Position numbers and translations under genes: made by a program. A DNA stretch of 64,000 nucleotides from Crenalkalicoccus roseus (GTDB lineage: Bacteria; Pseudomonadota; Alphaproteobacteria; Acetobacterales; Acetobacteraceae), in contig NZ_SJDM01000001.1 of NCBI RefSeq assembly GCF_004761865.1, positions 62,001 through 126,000 on the forward strand, written 5' to 3'. The notes beneath the pieces are model-generated. The model was not told the origin of the DNA. It did not search any database and saw nothing but the letters and a program-made list of their open reading frames with translations. This document shows, piece after piece, positions 34,994 to 43,067 of this stretch. The stretch's first letter is position 1; each line of letters starts with the position of its first letter.

Positions 34994-36160
34994 ATGGGCG
35001 CGGCGCCGCTGGTCGGCGTGGTGAACGCCGGCTCCTCCTCGCTGAAATTCGCCCTCTACGAGGGCGAGCGGCGGCTGCTCTCCGGGCAGGTGGAGGGGAT
35101 CGGGACCCGGCCGGCGGCGCGGGCGCGGGATGCCGCCGGCGCGCCGCTCGACCCGCCGCTGCCCGACCCGCCGCCGGCGAACCCGGCCGAGGCGGCGGAG
35201 GCGCTGCTGCCCTGGCTGCGGCGGCACCTCGGCGGGCGGCCGCTCGCTGCGCTTGGCCATCGCGTGGTGCATGGCGGGCCGCGCCATGCGCGGCCGGTGC
35301 GGGTCACGCCTGCCCTGCTCGCCGAGCTGGAGGCGCTGGTGCCGCTCGCGCCGCTGCACGAGCCGCACAACCTGGCGCCGATCCGCGCCGTGCTGGCGCG
35401 CGACCCCGGCCTCGCGCAGGTCGCCTGCTTCGACACCGCCTTCCACCGCACCATGCCGGCGGTGGCGCAGGCCTTCGCCCTGCCGCACGCGATGTTCGAG
35501 GAGGGCATCCGCCGCTACGGCTTCCACGGCCTGTCCTACGAGTACATCGCCGCCGTCCTGCCGGAGCGCGCGCCGGCGCTGGCGCGCGGGCGGGTGGTGG
35601 CGCTGCACCTCGGCAACGGCGCCTCGGCCTGCGCGATGCGGGAGGGGGTCTCGGTCGCCACCACCATGGGCTTCACCGCGCTCGACGGGCTGCCCATGGG
35701 CACGCGCGCGGGGGAGCTGGACGCGGGGGTGGTGCTGCACCTCCTGCGGCAGAAGGGCATGGCGGCGGAGGCGGTGGAGGAGCTGCTCTACCGCCGCTCC
35801 GGCCTGCTCGGCCTGTCCGGCGTCTCCTCCGACGTGCGCGCCCTGCTGGCGAGCGCGGAGCCGCGCGCCGCCTTCGCGCTCGAGGTGTTCTGCGACCGCG
35901 CGGCGCGCGCCGTCGCCTCCCTCGCCGCGGCGCTGGGCGGGCTGGACGGGGTGGTGTTCACCGCCGGCATCGGGGAGAACGCGGCGCCGGTGCGCGCGGC
36001 GATCTGCCGGCGCTGCGCCTGGCTCGGCCTCGATCTGGACGAGGCGGCGAACGCCGCCCACGGCCCGCGCATCAGCGCCCCGGGCAGCCGCGTCGAGGCG
36101 CTGGTGATCCCGACCGACGAGGAGCGCATGATCGCCCGCCACACCCTGGCGCTGCTCTGA
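34994..36160 (+). CDS. ackA: Acetate/propionate family kinase
   Basis: 388-residue acetate kinase family enzyme (acetyl phosphate + ADP <-> acetate + ATP). Motifs: LVGVVNAGSSSLKFALYE, GHRVVHGGPRHARP, CFDTAFHRTMP with catalytic Asp and Arg, YGFHGLSYEYIA, HLGNGASACAM, FTALDGLPMGTRAGELDAGVV, and FTAGIGENAAPVR. No phosphotransacetylase gene adjoins it, which is the usual partner. Its coupling to a class III CoA-transferase suggests it may act on a different acyl phosphate or in acetate overflow/uptake. Confidence 0.92.
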   Translation: MGAAPLVGVVNAGSSSLKFALYEGERRLLSGQVEGIGTRPAARARDAAGAPLDPPLPDPPPANPAEAAEALLPWLRRHLGGRPLAALGHRVVHGGPRHARPVRVTPALLAELEALVPLAPLHEPHNLAPIRAVLARDPGLAQVACFDTAFHRTMPAVAQAFALPHAMFEEGIRRYGFHGLSYEYIAAVLPERAPALARGRVVALHLGNGASACAMREGVSVATTMGFTALDGLPMGTRAGELDAGVVLHLLRQKGMAAEAVEELLYRRSGLLGLSGVSSDVRALLASAEPRAAFALEVFCDRAARAVASLAAALGGLDGVVFTAGIGENAAPVRAAICRRCAWLGLDLDEAANAAHGPRISAPGSRVEALVIPTDEERMIARHTLALL

Positions 36161-36183
36161 TGCCGGTCCCGTTCCGGCGGACG

Positions 36184-36197
36184 CGCCCGAACGGGCG
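36184..36197. terminator. Small hairpin between convergent ackA and MFS genes
   Basis: CGCCCG-AA-CGGGCG is a perfect 6-bp stem with a 2-nt loop, located 24 bp after the ackA stop and 60 bp after the convergent MFS stop. It lacks a U-run, as usual for termination signals in very GC-rich genomes, so it may terminate in both directions or need Rho. Confidence 0.4.
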
Positions 36198-36256
36198 AGG
36201 AGGCTCGCAGGCAAGCCCGCCGGCACGGGCCGCGCGCCGCCGCCTGCGGGCGGCGC

Positions 36257-37684
36257 TCATCCCGCCACGCGGTGCCCGCTCACCGCCGCCCCCGTATCGG
36301 GCGGCAGGCGCGCGAAGAAGGGGGCGGAGGCGGCGACCAGCGCGCCTCCCACCAGGAAGCCCGCGGCGAAATCCCCGACCGAGAGCGCATGCCGCCCCGC
36401 GAGCGCCGCGCTCGCCTCCAGCGTCGCCGTCGCCAGCACCACGCCGAGCGCCGGGGAAAGCTGCTGCAGCGTGCCGAAGAAGCTGGTGGCGGCGGAGAGG
36501 CGCTGCTGCGGCACGTCGGCGAAGGCGAGCGTGTTCAGCGCCGTGAATTGCAGGCTGCGGAACAGCCCGCCCAGCGCCAGCACCGCGAAGATCGCGGGCA
36601 GCGGCCAGGCGGCGCTGAAGGCGGCGCAGACCGCGATGCTCGCCCCGGCCAGCAGCGCGCCGGCGGTGATGACGGTGCGGAAGCCGAAGCGGCGCAGGAT
36701 CGGCCGCACGATCGGCTTCATCGCCAGCGCCCCGAGCGCGGTGGCGAAGGAGACCATGCCGGCCTCGGAGGCGCTGTGCCCGAACCCCACCTGCAGCAGC
36801 ATCGGCACCAGGAAGGGGGTGACGCCGGCGCCGGTGCGGAACAGGCTGCCCACGATCGCCGCCTGGTGGAAGGAGGGGATGCGCAGCAGGGAGAAGTCCA
36901 CCGCCGGCCGCCGCGCCCGCCGGCAGTGGCGCACCGCCGCCCAGCCCACGAGGAGGCCCGCCAGCAGCCCCGCCTCCGGCAGGCCTGCGGGCATCACGCC
37001 CCGCCCCACCGTCTCCAGCCCGAACATCAGCAGCGCCAGGGCGAGGCCGATCAGCAGCATCCCGGCGCGGTCCGGCGGGCCGGGGTCGGCGGGGGGCGCG
37101 GGCGGGATCTTCCACGCCACCAGCACCAGCCCCAGCGCGCCGATCGGCAGGTTGATCAGGAACACGCTGCGCCAGCCGAAGGCGTCGGTCAGGAAGCCCC
37201 CGAGCGGCGGGCCGCTGATCGGCCCGAGCAGCGCCGGCATGGTCAGCCAGGCCATGGCGGAGAGCATCTCCTCCTTGCGGACCTGGCGCAGCAGCAGGAG
37301 GCGCGCGACGGGGACCATCATCGCCCCGCCCAGGCCCTGCAGCACCCGCGCCCCCACCATCTCCGGCAGGCCGGTGGCACGGGCGCAGAGCAGGGAGGCG
37401 AGGGTGAAGAGGGTGATCGCGCCCATGAACACCCGCTTCGCCCCCAGCCGGTCCGCCACCCAGCCGGAGAGCGGGATGAACACGGTCAGCGCCACGAGGT
37501 AGGAGGTGATGGCGACGCCGAGCCGCGCCGGCTCCTCGCCGAGGTCGCGCGCCATCGCCGGCAGGGCGGTCATCACCGCCGAGCTGTCCAGGTTCTGCAT
37601 GAACAGCGCGCTGGCGACGATGGCGGCGACGAGGCGGGGATCGGCGCGCGGCGGCGCGGGCGCGGCCCCGGTGGAGTCGGTCAT
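36257..37684 (-). CDS. MFS transporter, DHA2 (EmrB/QacA) drug-export family
   Basis: 475 residues with about 14 membrane segments, the DHA2 number. Motif A-like GWVADRLGAKRVFMGAI in loop 2-3, motif C-like GPISGPPLGGFLTDAFGWRSVFLINLPIG in segment 5, and LFMQNLDSSAVMTALPAMARDLG (seen as NLDSSAVMTALPAMARDL) at segment 1, where the Asp is typical of DHA2 pumps. Probably a proton-coupled exporter of hydrophobic compounds. Ends convergently with ackA; no regulator or membrane-fusion partner is adjacent. Confidence 0.92.
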   Translation of the reverse strand: MTDSTGAAPAPPRADPRLVAAIVASALFMQNLDSSAVMTALPAMARDLGEEPARLGVAITSYLVALTVFIPLSGWVADRLGAKRVFMGAITLFTLASLLCARATGLPEMVGARVLQGLGGAMMVPVARLLLLRQVRKEEMLSAMAWLTMPALLGPISGPPLGGFLTDAFGWRSVFLINLPIGALGLVLVAWKIPPAPPADPGPPDRAGMLLIGLALALLMFGLETVGRGVMPAGLPEAGLLAGLLVGWAAVRHCRRARRPAVDFSLLRIPSFHQAAIVGSLFRTGAGVTPFLVPMLLQVGFGHSASEAGMVSFATALGALAMKPIVRPILRRFGFRTVITAGALLAGASIAVCAAFSAAWPLPAIFAVLALGGLFRSLQFTALNTLAFADVPQQRLSAATSFFGTLQQLSPALGVVLATATLEASAALAGRHALSVGDFAAGFLVGGALVAASAPFFARLPPDTGAAVSGHRVAG

Positions 37685-37756
37685 GGGCGGGAAGGCTACG
37701 CCCGGGCCGGGCGGGCCGCCAGCCGCGCCTGCCGCGCGGCGGGGGTGCGGCCCGGA

Positions 37757-38752
37757 TCAGGGCCGCAGCACCACCCGCCCCGCCGCCTGCCGCCCGCGCA
37801 CCTCCGCCATCGCCTCGCGGAACCGCTCGATCGGGAAGGCGGCGTGGATCTCGGGGCGGATGGCCCCCTCCCCCCACCAGTGCAGGAGCTGGTCCCACAG
37901 CGCCCGCACGCGCGGGGCGTGGCGGTGGCGGTTGTCGCCTGGCGACCAGCCGACATAGGTGCCCCAGTTCAGCCCGGCGACGCCGATGTTCTTGAGCAGC
38001 AGCAGGTTCACCGCGAGCTGCGGGATGGCCCCGGCGGCGAAGCCGAGGGTGAGCAGCACCCCGCCATCGCCGAGGCAGCGCAGCCCCTCGTCGAAGGCGG
38101 CGCCGCCCAGCGTGTCCACCACCACGGCGACGCCCTCGCCGCCGGTGATCTCCTGCACCGCCTGGCGGAAGGGGAGCGCGCTGTCGAGCACCGCCTCGGC
38201 GCCGCGGGACTGCGGCAGGTGGTGCTTGGCGGCGCCGCAGCGGGCGATGACGCGGGCGCCGACCGCCTTCGCCACCTCCACCGCGGCGAGGCCCACCCCC
38301 CCGGCCGCGCCCTGCACCAGCACCCACTCCCCGCGCCCGAGCCGGGCGCGCCAGAGCAGGGCGGCGGCGGCGGTCGGGTAGCTGATGGGCAGCGCGATGG
38401 CGGGTTCGAGCGGCAGCCCGTCCGGCAGCGGGACGACGTGGATCGCGTCCACCACCGCCTCCTCGGCCATGGCGCCCCAGTCGAGCACGGCGAAGACCCG
38501 GGTGCCCGGGGGCGGCGGGTCCGCCACGTCGGGGGCGGATTCGATCACCGTGCCCACCGCCTCGGTGCCCGGCACGAAGGGCAGCGGCGGCTTGCGCTGG
38601 TACCTGCCCGCGACCACGAGCTGCACGGCGAAGCTGACGCCGGCCGCGGCGACGCGGATCCGCACCGTCCCCGGCCGCAGCGGCGGCGGGGGGATGTCCT
38701 TCAGCTCCAGCGCGTCGAAATCGCGCCAGGAGGCGCAGACCAGCGCCCTCAT
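37757..38752 (-). CDS. NADPH:quinone oxidoreductase family protein (MDR superfamily)
   Basis: 331 residues of the zinc-independent quinone oxidoreductase branch of medium-chain dehydrogenases. GroES-like N-terminus (FVPGTEAVGTVIES), nucleotide-binding VLVQGAAGGVGLAAVEVAKAVGARVIA, and the C-terminal HPEI-like end (EIHAAFPIERFREAMAEVRGRQAAGRVVL, read in parts). No zinc-ligand Cys cluster. ATG 38752 overlaps the stop of the Bug gene by 4 bp, so it is translated after it. Confidence 0.92.
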   Translation of the reverse strand: MRALVCASWRDFDALELKDIPPPPLRPGTVRIRVAAAGVSFAVQLVVAGRYQRKPPLPFVPGTEAVGTVIESAPDVADPPPPGTRVFAVLDWGAMAEEAVVDAIHVVPLPDGLPLEPAIALPISYPTAAAALLWRARLGRGEWVLVQGAAGGVGLAAVEVAKAVGARVIARCGAAKHHLPQSRGAEAVLDSALPFRQAVQEITGGEGVAVVVDTLGGAAFDEGLRCLGDGGVLLTLGFAAGAIPQLAVNLLLLKNIGVAGLNWGTYVGWSPGDNRHRHAPRVRALWDQLLHWWGEGAIRPEIHAAFPIERFREAMAEVRGRQAAGRVVLRP

Positions 38753-39723
38753 TGGCCGGCTCCGATGCCGGCCTCGCGGATGAGGCGGCCCCAGCGCTCG
38801 TGCTCGGCCTGGACGAAGGCGGCGAAGTGCCGGGGCGGGTCGGCGAGCGGCTGGGCGCCGAGCGCGGCCAGGCGCTCGCGCACCTCCGGCGCCTGCACGG
38901 CGAGCGCCACGGCACGCTGCATCGCCAGCACGATCTCGGGCGGGGTGCCGCCCGGCGCCCAGATGCCGTACCAGGTGGCGATCTCGTAGCCGGGCAGGCC
39001 CGCCTCGGCCATGGTCGGCAGGTCGGGGAAGGCGGGCTGGCGCTGCGCGGTGGTCACCGCCAGCGCGCGCAGCCGCCCGTCCCGCACCACGGCGGCGCTG
39101 CTCGACATGGAATCGAACATCACCTGGACGTTGCCCGCGATCAGGTCCGGCAGGGCGTGGCCGCTGCCGCGATAGGGCACATGCAGCATGTCCACCCCGG
39201 CCATGCGCTTGAACAGCTCCCCCGCGAGGTGCGGCGCGCCGCCCTGCGAGGAGGAGGCGTAGGAGAGCCGCCCCGGATTGGCCCTGGCATAGGCGATCAG
39301 CTCCTGCACCGAATGCACCGGCAGGCCGTTGGTCACCACCAGCATCAGGGGCACGGCGGCGATGGCGGTCACCGGCTCGAAATCGGCCAGCGGATCGTAG
39401 GGCAGGCGCTGCAGGTGCGGCACAATGACATGCGCCGAGGCGTTGACCAGGAAGGTCGCCCCGTCCGGCGCGGCGCGCGCCGCCGCCTCCGAGCCGATGG
39501 CGCCGGCGGCGCCGGTGCGGTTCTCGACCACGAAGGGCTGCGGCAGGTCCTCCCCGAGCCGCTGCGCGAGGACGCGGGCGAGGAGGTCGGTCGGTCCCCC
39601 CGGCGGATAGGGCACGATGAGGCGGACCGGCCGCTGCGGCCAGGCCGCGGCCCGCGCCGCCGCGGCCGGCGCGGCGGCGAGGCCTGCCATGACAAGGCGG
39701 CGCGTGATGCGCATGCCCGACAT
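38749..39723 (-). CDS. Bug/TctC family tripartite tricarboxylate transporter substrate-binding protein
   Basis: Periplasmic binding protein of ~321-324 residues; ATG 39723 and ATG 39714 are both possible, and AAGGG suits either. Signal MRITRRLVMAGLAAAPAAAARAAAW (two Arg then a hydrophobic core). Family hallmarks: WPQRPVRLIVPYPPGGPTDLLARVLA, VVENRTGAAGAIGSEAAA, DGATFLV, AVPLMLVVTNGLPVHSVQELIAYAR (read in parts), PDLPTMAEAGLPGYE. No TctA or TctB genes are near, so like most Bug proteins it is an orphan receptor. Divergent from a CaiB gene with 60 bp between starts; co-translated with the quinone oxidoreductase. Confidence 0.93.
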   Translation of the reverse strand: MSGMRITRRLVMAGLAAAPAAAARAAAWPQRPVRLIVPYPPGGPTDLLARVLAQRLGEDLPQPFVVENRTGAAGAIGSEAAARAAPDGATFLVNASAHVIVPHLQRLPYDPLADFEPVTAIAAVPLMLVVTNGLPVHSVQELIAYARANPGRLSYASSSQGGAPHLAGELFKRMAGVDMLHVPYRGSGHALPDLIAGNVQVMFDSMSSSAAVVRDGRLRALAVTTAQRQPAFPDLPTMAEAGLPGYEIATWYGIWAPGGTPPEIVLAMQRAVALAVQAPEVRERLAALGAQPLADPPRHFAAFVQAEHERWGRLIREAGIGAGQ

Positions 39724-39783
39724 CCCTTCCCTAAGTTCCGGTTCCGGGCAGGATAGGGCCTGAACCTTGCGAGGGGAAACGCC

Positions 39784-40920
39784 ATGGAGGACGCGCCGAG
39801 GCCCTATCGGGGCCTGTTCGTGCTGGATGCCAGCCAGGGGATCGCCGGCCCCTACTGCGCCACCCTGCTCGCCGCCTGCGGCGCCGACGTGGTGAAGATC
39901 GAGCCGCCGGCCGGCGACTGGTCCCGCGGCCTGTCCACGCGGCGGGAGGGGCAGAGCGTGATGCATGTCGCCTTCAACCGCGGCAAGCGCAGCGTCGTGC
40001 TCGACCTGCAGAACGAGAGGGGCCGCGCCGCCGCCGCCGCCCTCGCCGCCCGCGCCGACGTGATGCTGGAGGCCTTCCGCCCCGGCGTGGCGAGGCGCCT
40101 CGGCATCGTGCCGGAGGCGGGCAAGCCCGACGTGGTGTTCCTCTCCATCTCCGGCTTCGGCCAGCGCGGCCCCTATGCGGAGCGGCCCTGCACCGACGGC
40201 GTCGCCCAGGCCTTCACCGGCATGGTGGCGCTGAACGCCGGCATGGACGGGGTGCCGCACCGCACCGGCCCGATCATGGCGGTGGACGTGACCACGGGGC
40301 TTTCCGCCTTCATCGCCGTGCAGGCGGCGCTGGCCGAGCAGCAGCGGGACCGGCTGACCGGCGCGGCGCCGCGGCGGCGGGTGCTCGACGTGTCGCTGAT
40401 GCACTCCGCCGCCGCGCTGATCGGCTTCAACATCGCCGAGCACGGGCTGGTCGGCGGCCCGCCGGGGGCGCTGAACGTGCCCTCCGGCACCTACCTCGCC
40501 GGCGACGGGCGCTGGGTGATGGTGGCGATGCTGCGCGACCCGGAATTCGCGCAGATGTGCCGGGTGCTGGACCTGCCGGACCTCTCCGCCGACCCGCGCT
40601 TCACCACCTACGCCGCCCGCGCCGAGCACCGCGACACGCTGCTGCCCCTCATCCGCGAGGCCTTCCTCAAGCAGCCCGCCGCGGAATGGGTGCGGCGCTT
40701 CCAGGCCGCGCGCATGCTGTGCGACCTGGTGAACGACCCCCTCTCCTACCTGGCGGACCCGCATGTGCGGGCGACGGGCTCGGCGGTGCCGCTGGAGCAG
40801 CCCGGCCTCGGCACCATGCCCTTTCCGGTCCTGCCCGGCCTCGGCCCCTGGAGCGTGAAGGCCCCCGCGCTCGGCGAGCACACGGCCGAGGTTCTGGCCG
40901 AGTTCGGCATCGAGGCGTGA
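39784..40920 (+). CDS. CaiB/BaiF family CoA-transferase (class III), second copy
   Basis: 378 residues. Opens YRGLFVLDASQGIAGPYCATLLAACGADVVKIEPPAGDWSRG (read in parts), shows GKRSVVLDLQNERG and the expected catalytic Asp in VLDVSLMHSAAALIG, and ends AEVLAEFGIEA. Clearly diverged from the copy at 33856-34986. Divergent from the Bug receptor gene: Bug + CaiB pairs are common where an organic acid is taken up and activated to its CoA ester. A strong hairpin at 40924-40954 follows immediately. Confidence 0.92.
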   Translation: MEDAPRPYRGLFVLDASQGIAGPYCATLLAACGADVVKIEPPAGDWSRGLSTRREGQSVMHVAFNRGKRSVVLDLQNERGRAAAAALAARADVMLEAFRPGVARRLGIVPEAGKPDVVFLSISGFGQRGPYAERPCTDGVAQAFTGMVALNAGMDGVPHRTGPIMAVDVTTGLSAFIAVQAALAEQQRDRLTGAAPRRRVLDVSLMHSAAALIGFNIAEHGLVGGPPGALNVPSGTYLAGDGRWVMVAMLRDPEFAQMCRVLDLPDLSADPRFTTYAARAEHRDTLLPLIREAFLKQPAAEWVRRFQAARMLCDLVNDPLSYLADPHVRATGSAVPLEQPGLGTMPFPVLPGLGPWSVKAPALGEHTAEVLAEFGIEA

Positions 40921-40923
40921 GCG

Positions 40924-40954
40924 CCCCGCCGCGGTGGATCGCACCGCGGCGGGG
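40924..40954 (+). terminator. Perfect 13-bp stem-loop after the CaiB gene
   Basis: CCCCGCCGCGGTG (40924-40936), loop GATCG, CACCGCGGCGGGG (40942-40954). The stem begins 4 bp after the CaiB stop and ends 33 bp before the TPR gene's start codon. It is the strongest hairpin I found in the window. No T-tract follows, so it could terminate or attenuate, or protect the 3' end of the upstream message. Confidence 0.6.
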
Positions 40955-40987
40955 CGGCATGATCGGGCAGGGAGAGGAGGAGGTTCC

Positions 40988-42340
40988 ATGCCGCAGGATG
41001 CCCACGGCCACGCGCTCGGCACCGTCTCCGAGGAGGCGGCGCGCGGCTTCGACGCCGTCCTCGAGGGATACCTGAAATACCGCTTCGACACGCCGCTGCG
41101 CCTGAAGGCGCTGCTGCGGGCGGACCCGGAGTTCGGGCTTGCCCACGTGCTGGAGGGCTGCTTCGCCCTGCTCGCCTACCGGCAGTCGCACGTCGCGGCG
41201 GCGAGGGAGGCGGCGGAGGCGGCGCGGCGCCTGACCGCCGGCGCCACCGCGCGCGAGCAGGCCCACGCCGCGGCGCTCGCCGCCTGGGCGGAGGACGAGA
41301 TGGACCGGGCGCTCGCCATCTGGGAGCAGATCCTGGCCGACCATCCCCGCGACATCCTGGCCTTCCGCCTGCACCATTTCTGCGCCTTCTGGCTCGGTCG
41401 GCCGGAGCAGATGCTGAAGGCGGTGGAGACCGTCCTGCCGCGCTGGGACGCCACCATGCCGCACTGGAGCAGCCTGCTCGCCTGCCGCAGCTTCGCCAAC
41501 GAGGAGTGCGGCAACTACACGGTGGCCGAGGCGGCCGGCCGCGCCGCGATCGAGCATGATCCGGGCGAGCTCTGGGCGGTGCATGCCGTCGCGCATGTGC
41601 TGGAGATGCAGGGCCGCCGCGGCGAGGGCATCGCCTGGATCGAGGGGCTGAAGCCGCATTTCGAGGGCGGCAGCAACATCGTCCACCACATCTGGTGGCA
41701 CCAGGCGATGTACCATCTGGAGCGGCGGGAATTCGCCCGCGTGCTGGCGCTCTACGACGAGGGGTTCCGCAACCTCGCCTCGCCGGTCACCCGGCAGCAG
41801 CCCGACCTCTACATCGACGTGCAGAACGCCGCCTCCATGCTGTTCCGCCTGCAGCGGCACGGCGTGGAGGTGGGCGACCGCTGGGTGGAACTCGCCGACA
41901 AGGCGGAGGCGCGGATCGGAGACTGCCGCAGCGCCTTCACCCTGCCGCACTGGATGATGGCGCTCTGCGCCACGGAGCGGTGGGAGGCGGCGCGGCGCAT
42001 GATGGAGGCGATGCGCGACTGGGCGCGCGCCAATGGCGGCACCACGGCGCCGATCGTCGCCCGCTGCGCCCTGCCGGTTTGCGAGGCGGTGCTGCGCCAC
42101 GCCAGGGGCGACCATGCCGGCGCGGTGCGGGCCATGCGCCCGGCGCTCGGGGTCATGCACGCGCTTGGCGGCAGCCACGCGCAGCAGGACGTGCTGGAGC
42201 AGCTCTTCCTCGACGCGGCGATGAAGGCGGGGCTTGCGGAGGATGCGCGCCTGCTGCTCGAGCGCGTCGCCGGGCGCCACCCGGTGCCGCCGGAGCGGCG
42301 CCTCGGCTATGCGGAGGCGGCGCGGCGCATCGTGCACTGA
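40988..42340 (+). CDS. Tetratricopeptide repeat protein, TTC38-like family
   Basis: 450 residues from ATG 40988 with GGGAGAGGAGGAGG upstream. It resembles the bacterial TTC38-like proteins: YRFDTPLRLKALLRADPEFGLAHVLEG (read in parts), degenerate TPR helices throughout, FRLHHFCAFWLGRPEQML, and the conserved AVHAVAHVLEMQGRRGEGIAW and NIVHHIWWHQAMYHLE. Cytoplasmic, no signal. Function unknown; the conserved His-rich segments (VHAVAHV, HHIWWHQ) look like a potential metal or catalytic site rather than plain scaffold. Confidence 0.85.
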   Translation: MPQDAHGHALGTVSEEAARGFDAVLEGYLKYRFDTPLRLKALLRADPEFGLAHVLEGCFALLAYRQSHVAAAREAAEAARRLTAGATAREQAHAAALAAWAEDEMDRALAIWEQILADHPRDILAFRLHHFCAFWLGRPEQMLKAVETVLPRWDATMPHWSSLLACRSFANEECGNYTVAEAAGRAAIEHDPGELWAVHAVAHVLEMQGRRGEGIAWIEGLKPHFEGGSNIVHHIWWHQAMYHLERREFARVLALYDEGFRNLASPVTRQQPDLYIDVQNAASMLFRLQRHGVEVGDRWVELADKAEARIGDCRSAFTLPHWMMALCATERWEAARRMMEAMRDWARANGGTTAPIVARCALPVCEAVLRHARGDHAGAVRAMRPALGVMHALGGSHAQQDVLEQLFLDAAMKAGLAEDARLLLERVAGRHPVPPERRLGYAEAARRIVH

Positions 42341-42345
42341 GGCTC

Positions 42346-42420
42346 GCCCGATCGGCGGCAGGCCGCCGCCGATCGGGCGCTGGAGCCGTTTCCGCTCGGT
42401 CATGAACGCGGAAACGGCTC
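42346..42420. terminator. Two consecutive perfect hairpins between convergent genes
   Basis: First: GCCCGATCGGCGGC (42346-42359), 5-nt loop, GCCGCCGATCGGGC (42365-42378), a perfect 14-bp stem. Second: GAGCCGTTTCCGC (42383-42395), 12-nt loop, GCGGAAACGGCTC (42408-42420), a perfect 13-bp stem. They start 6 bp after the TPR gene's stop and lie downstream of the convergent deoxyribosyltransferase-like gene. Bidirectional termination is the likely role. The second arm shares GGAAACGGCTC with the repeat at 9162-9193. Confidence 0.55.
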
Positions 42421-42434
42421 CGGCCCATGTTTGC

Positions 42435-42483
42435 AGAGCAGAGTCACGCTCCCGGCTGTTTCCGGCCGTCCGCGATCTGCTCT
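42435..42483. repeat. Dispersed palindromic element, longest copy, with inverted ends
   Basis: 49 bp bounded by AGAGCAGA (left) and TCTGCTCT (right), perfect 8-bp terminal inverted repeats. The interior, CACGCTCCCGGCTGTTTCC then GGCCGTCCGCGA, matches the copies at 9162-9193, 12101-12133 and 32252-32294 over most of its length. The right end runs into the TAG stop codon (42482-42484) of the minus-strand gene. Comparable palindromic intergenic repeats are known in other alphaproteobacteria. Confidence 0.7.
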
Positions 42484-43054
42484 AATCGGCCGCCGGGGCG
42501 AGGCCGAGCGTCCGGGCGGCGAGCGCGACGCAGCGCTCGAACACGTCGAGCGCGTCGAAGGGCCGGTCTCGCCCGTCGGGCGGCAGCACGAGCGGGTGCC
42601 CGCCCCCGTCGAGCACCGCCCCCGCGACCATCAGATTGTCCGGCAGGCCGAACCCCTCCACCGAGAGGTCCGGCACCGGGTCGGGAATGGCGGCGACCTG
42701 CCGGCGGCTGCGCTCGGCGAACAGGATGGCACTGTTCGAATAGCCGAAGACCGGCCTGCCGCGGCCGAGGAACCAGCCGAGCTCGACCAGCGTGCCGGCA
42801 TCGGCGGAGGCGCCGCGGAAGGGCGTGAGGTTGGCGATGACGAGATCGCACTCCTCCATCATGGCGAGGTCCTTGCGGAAGATGGCGAGCCAGGCCTCCG
42901 CCTCCGCCATGCCGGCCAGGCTCGCGACGTCCTCGTTGAGCGGCGGGCGGCCGAGGATGCCGTGGCGGGCGCAGATCTCCACCTTGCGCCGCGCATGCGC
43001 GCGCGCCTCCGGCAGGAACACGTCGGGGCCGGCGAGGTAGGCGCGGGGCGGCAT
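42482..43054 (-). CDS. Nucleoside 2-deoxyribosyltransferase family protein
   Basis: 190 residues from ATG 43054. Rossmann-like family with RAYLAGPDVFLPEARAHARRKVEICARHG (read in parts), CDLVIANLTPFRGASADAGTLVELGWFLGRGRPVFGYS (seen as VIANLTPFRG and DAGTLVELGW): the Asp and the catalytic Glu of DAGTxxELG are both present. These enzymes transfer or hydrolyse deoxyribose from nucleosides, though many members only resemble them. It follows the DUF6494 gene by 13 bp and its stop codon lies in a dispersed repeat. Confidence 0.88.
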   Translation of the reverse strand: MPPRAYLAGPDVFLPEARAHARRKVEICARHGILGRPPLNEDVASLAGMAEAEAWLAIFRKDLAMMEECDLVIANLTPFRGASADAGTLVELGWFLGRGRPVFGYSNSAILFAERSRRQVAAIPDPVPDLSVEGFGLPDNLMVAGAVLDGGGHPLVLPPDGRDRPFDALDVFERCVALAARTLGLAPAAD

Positions 43055-43067
43055 GGCGCCCGCCCGC

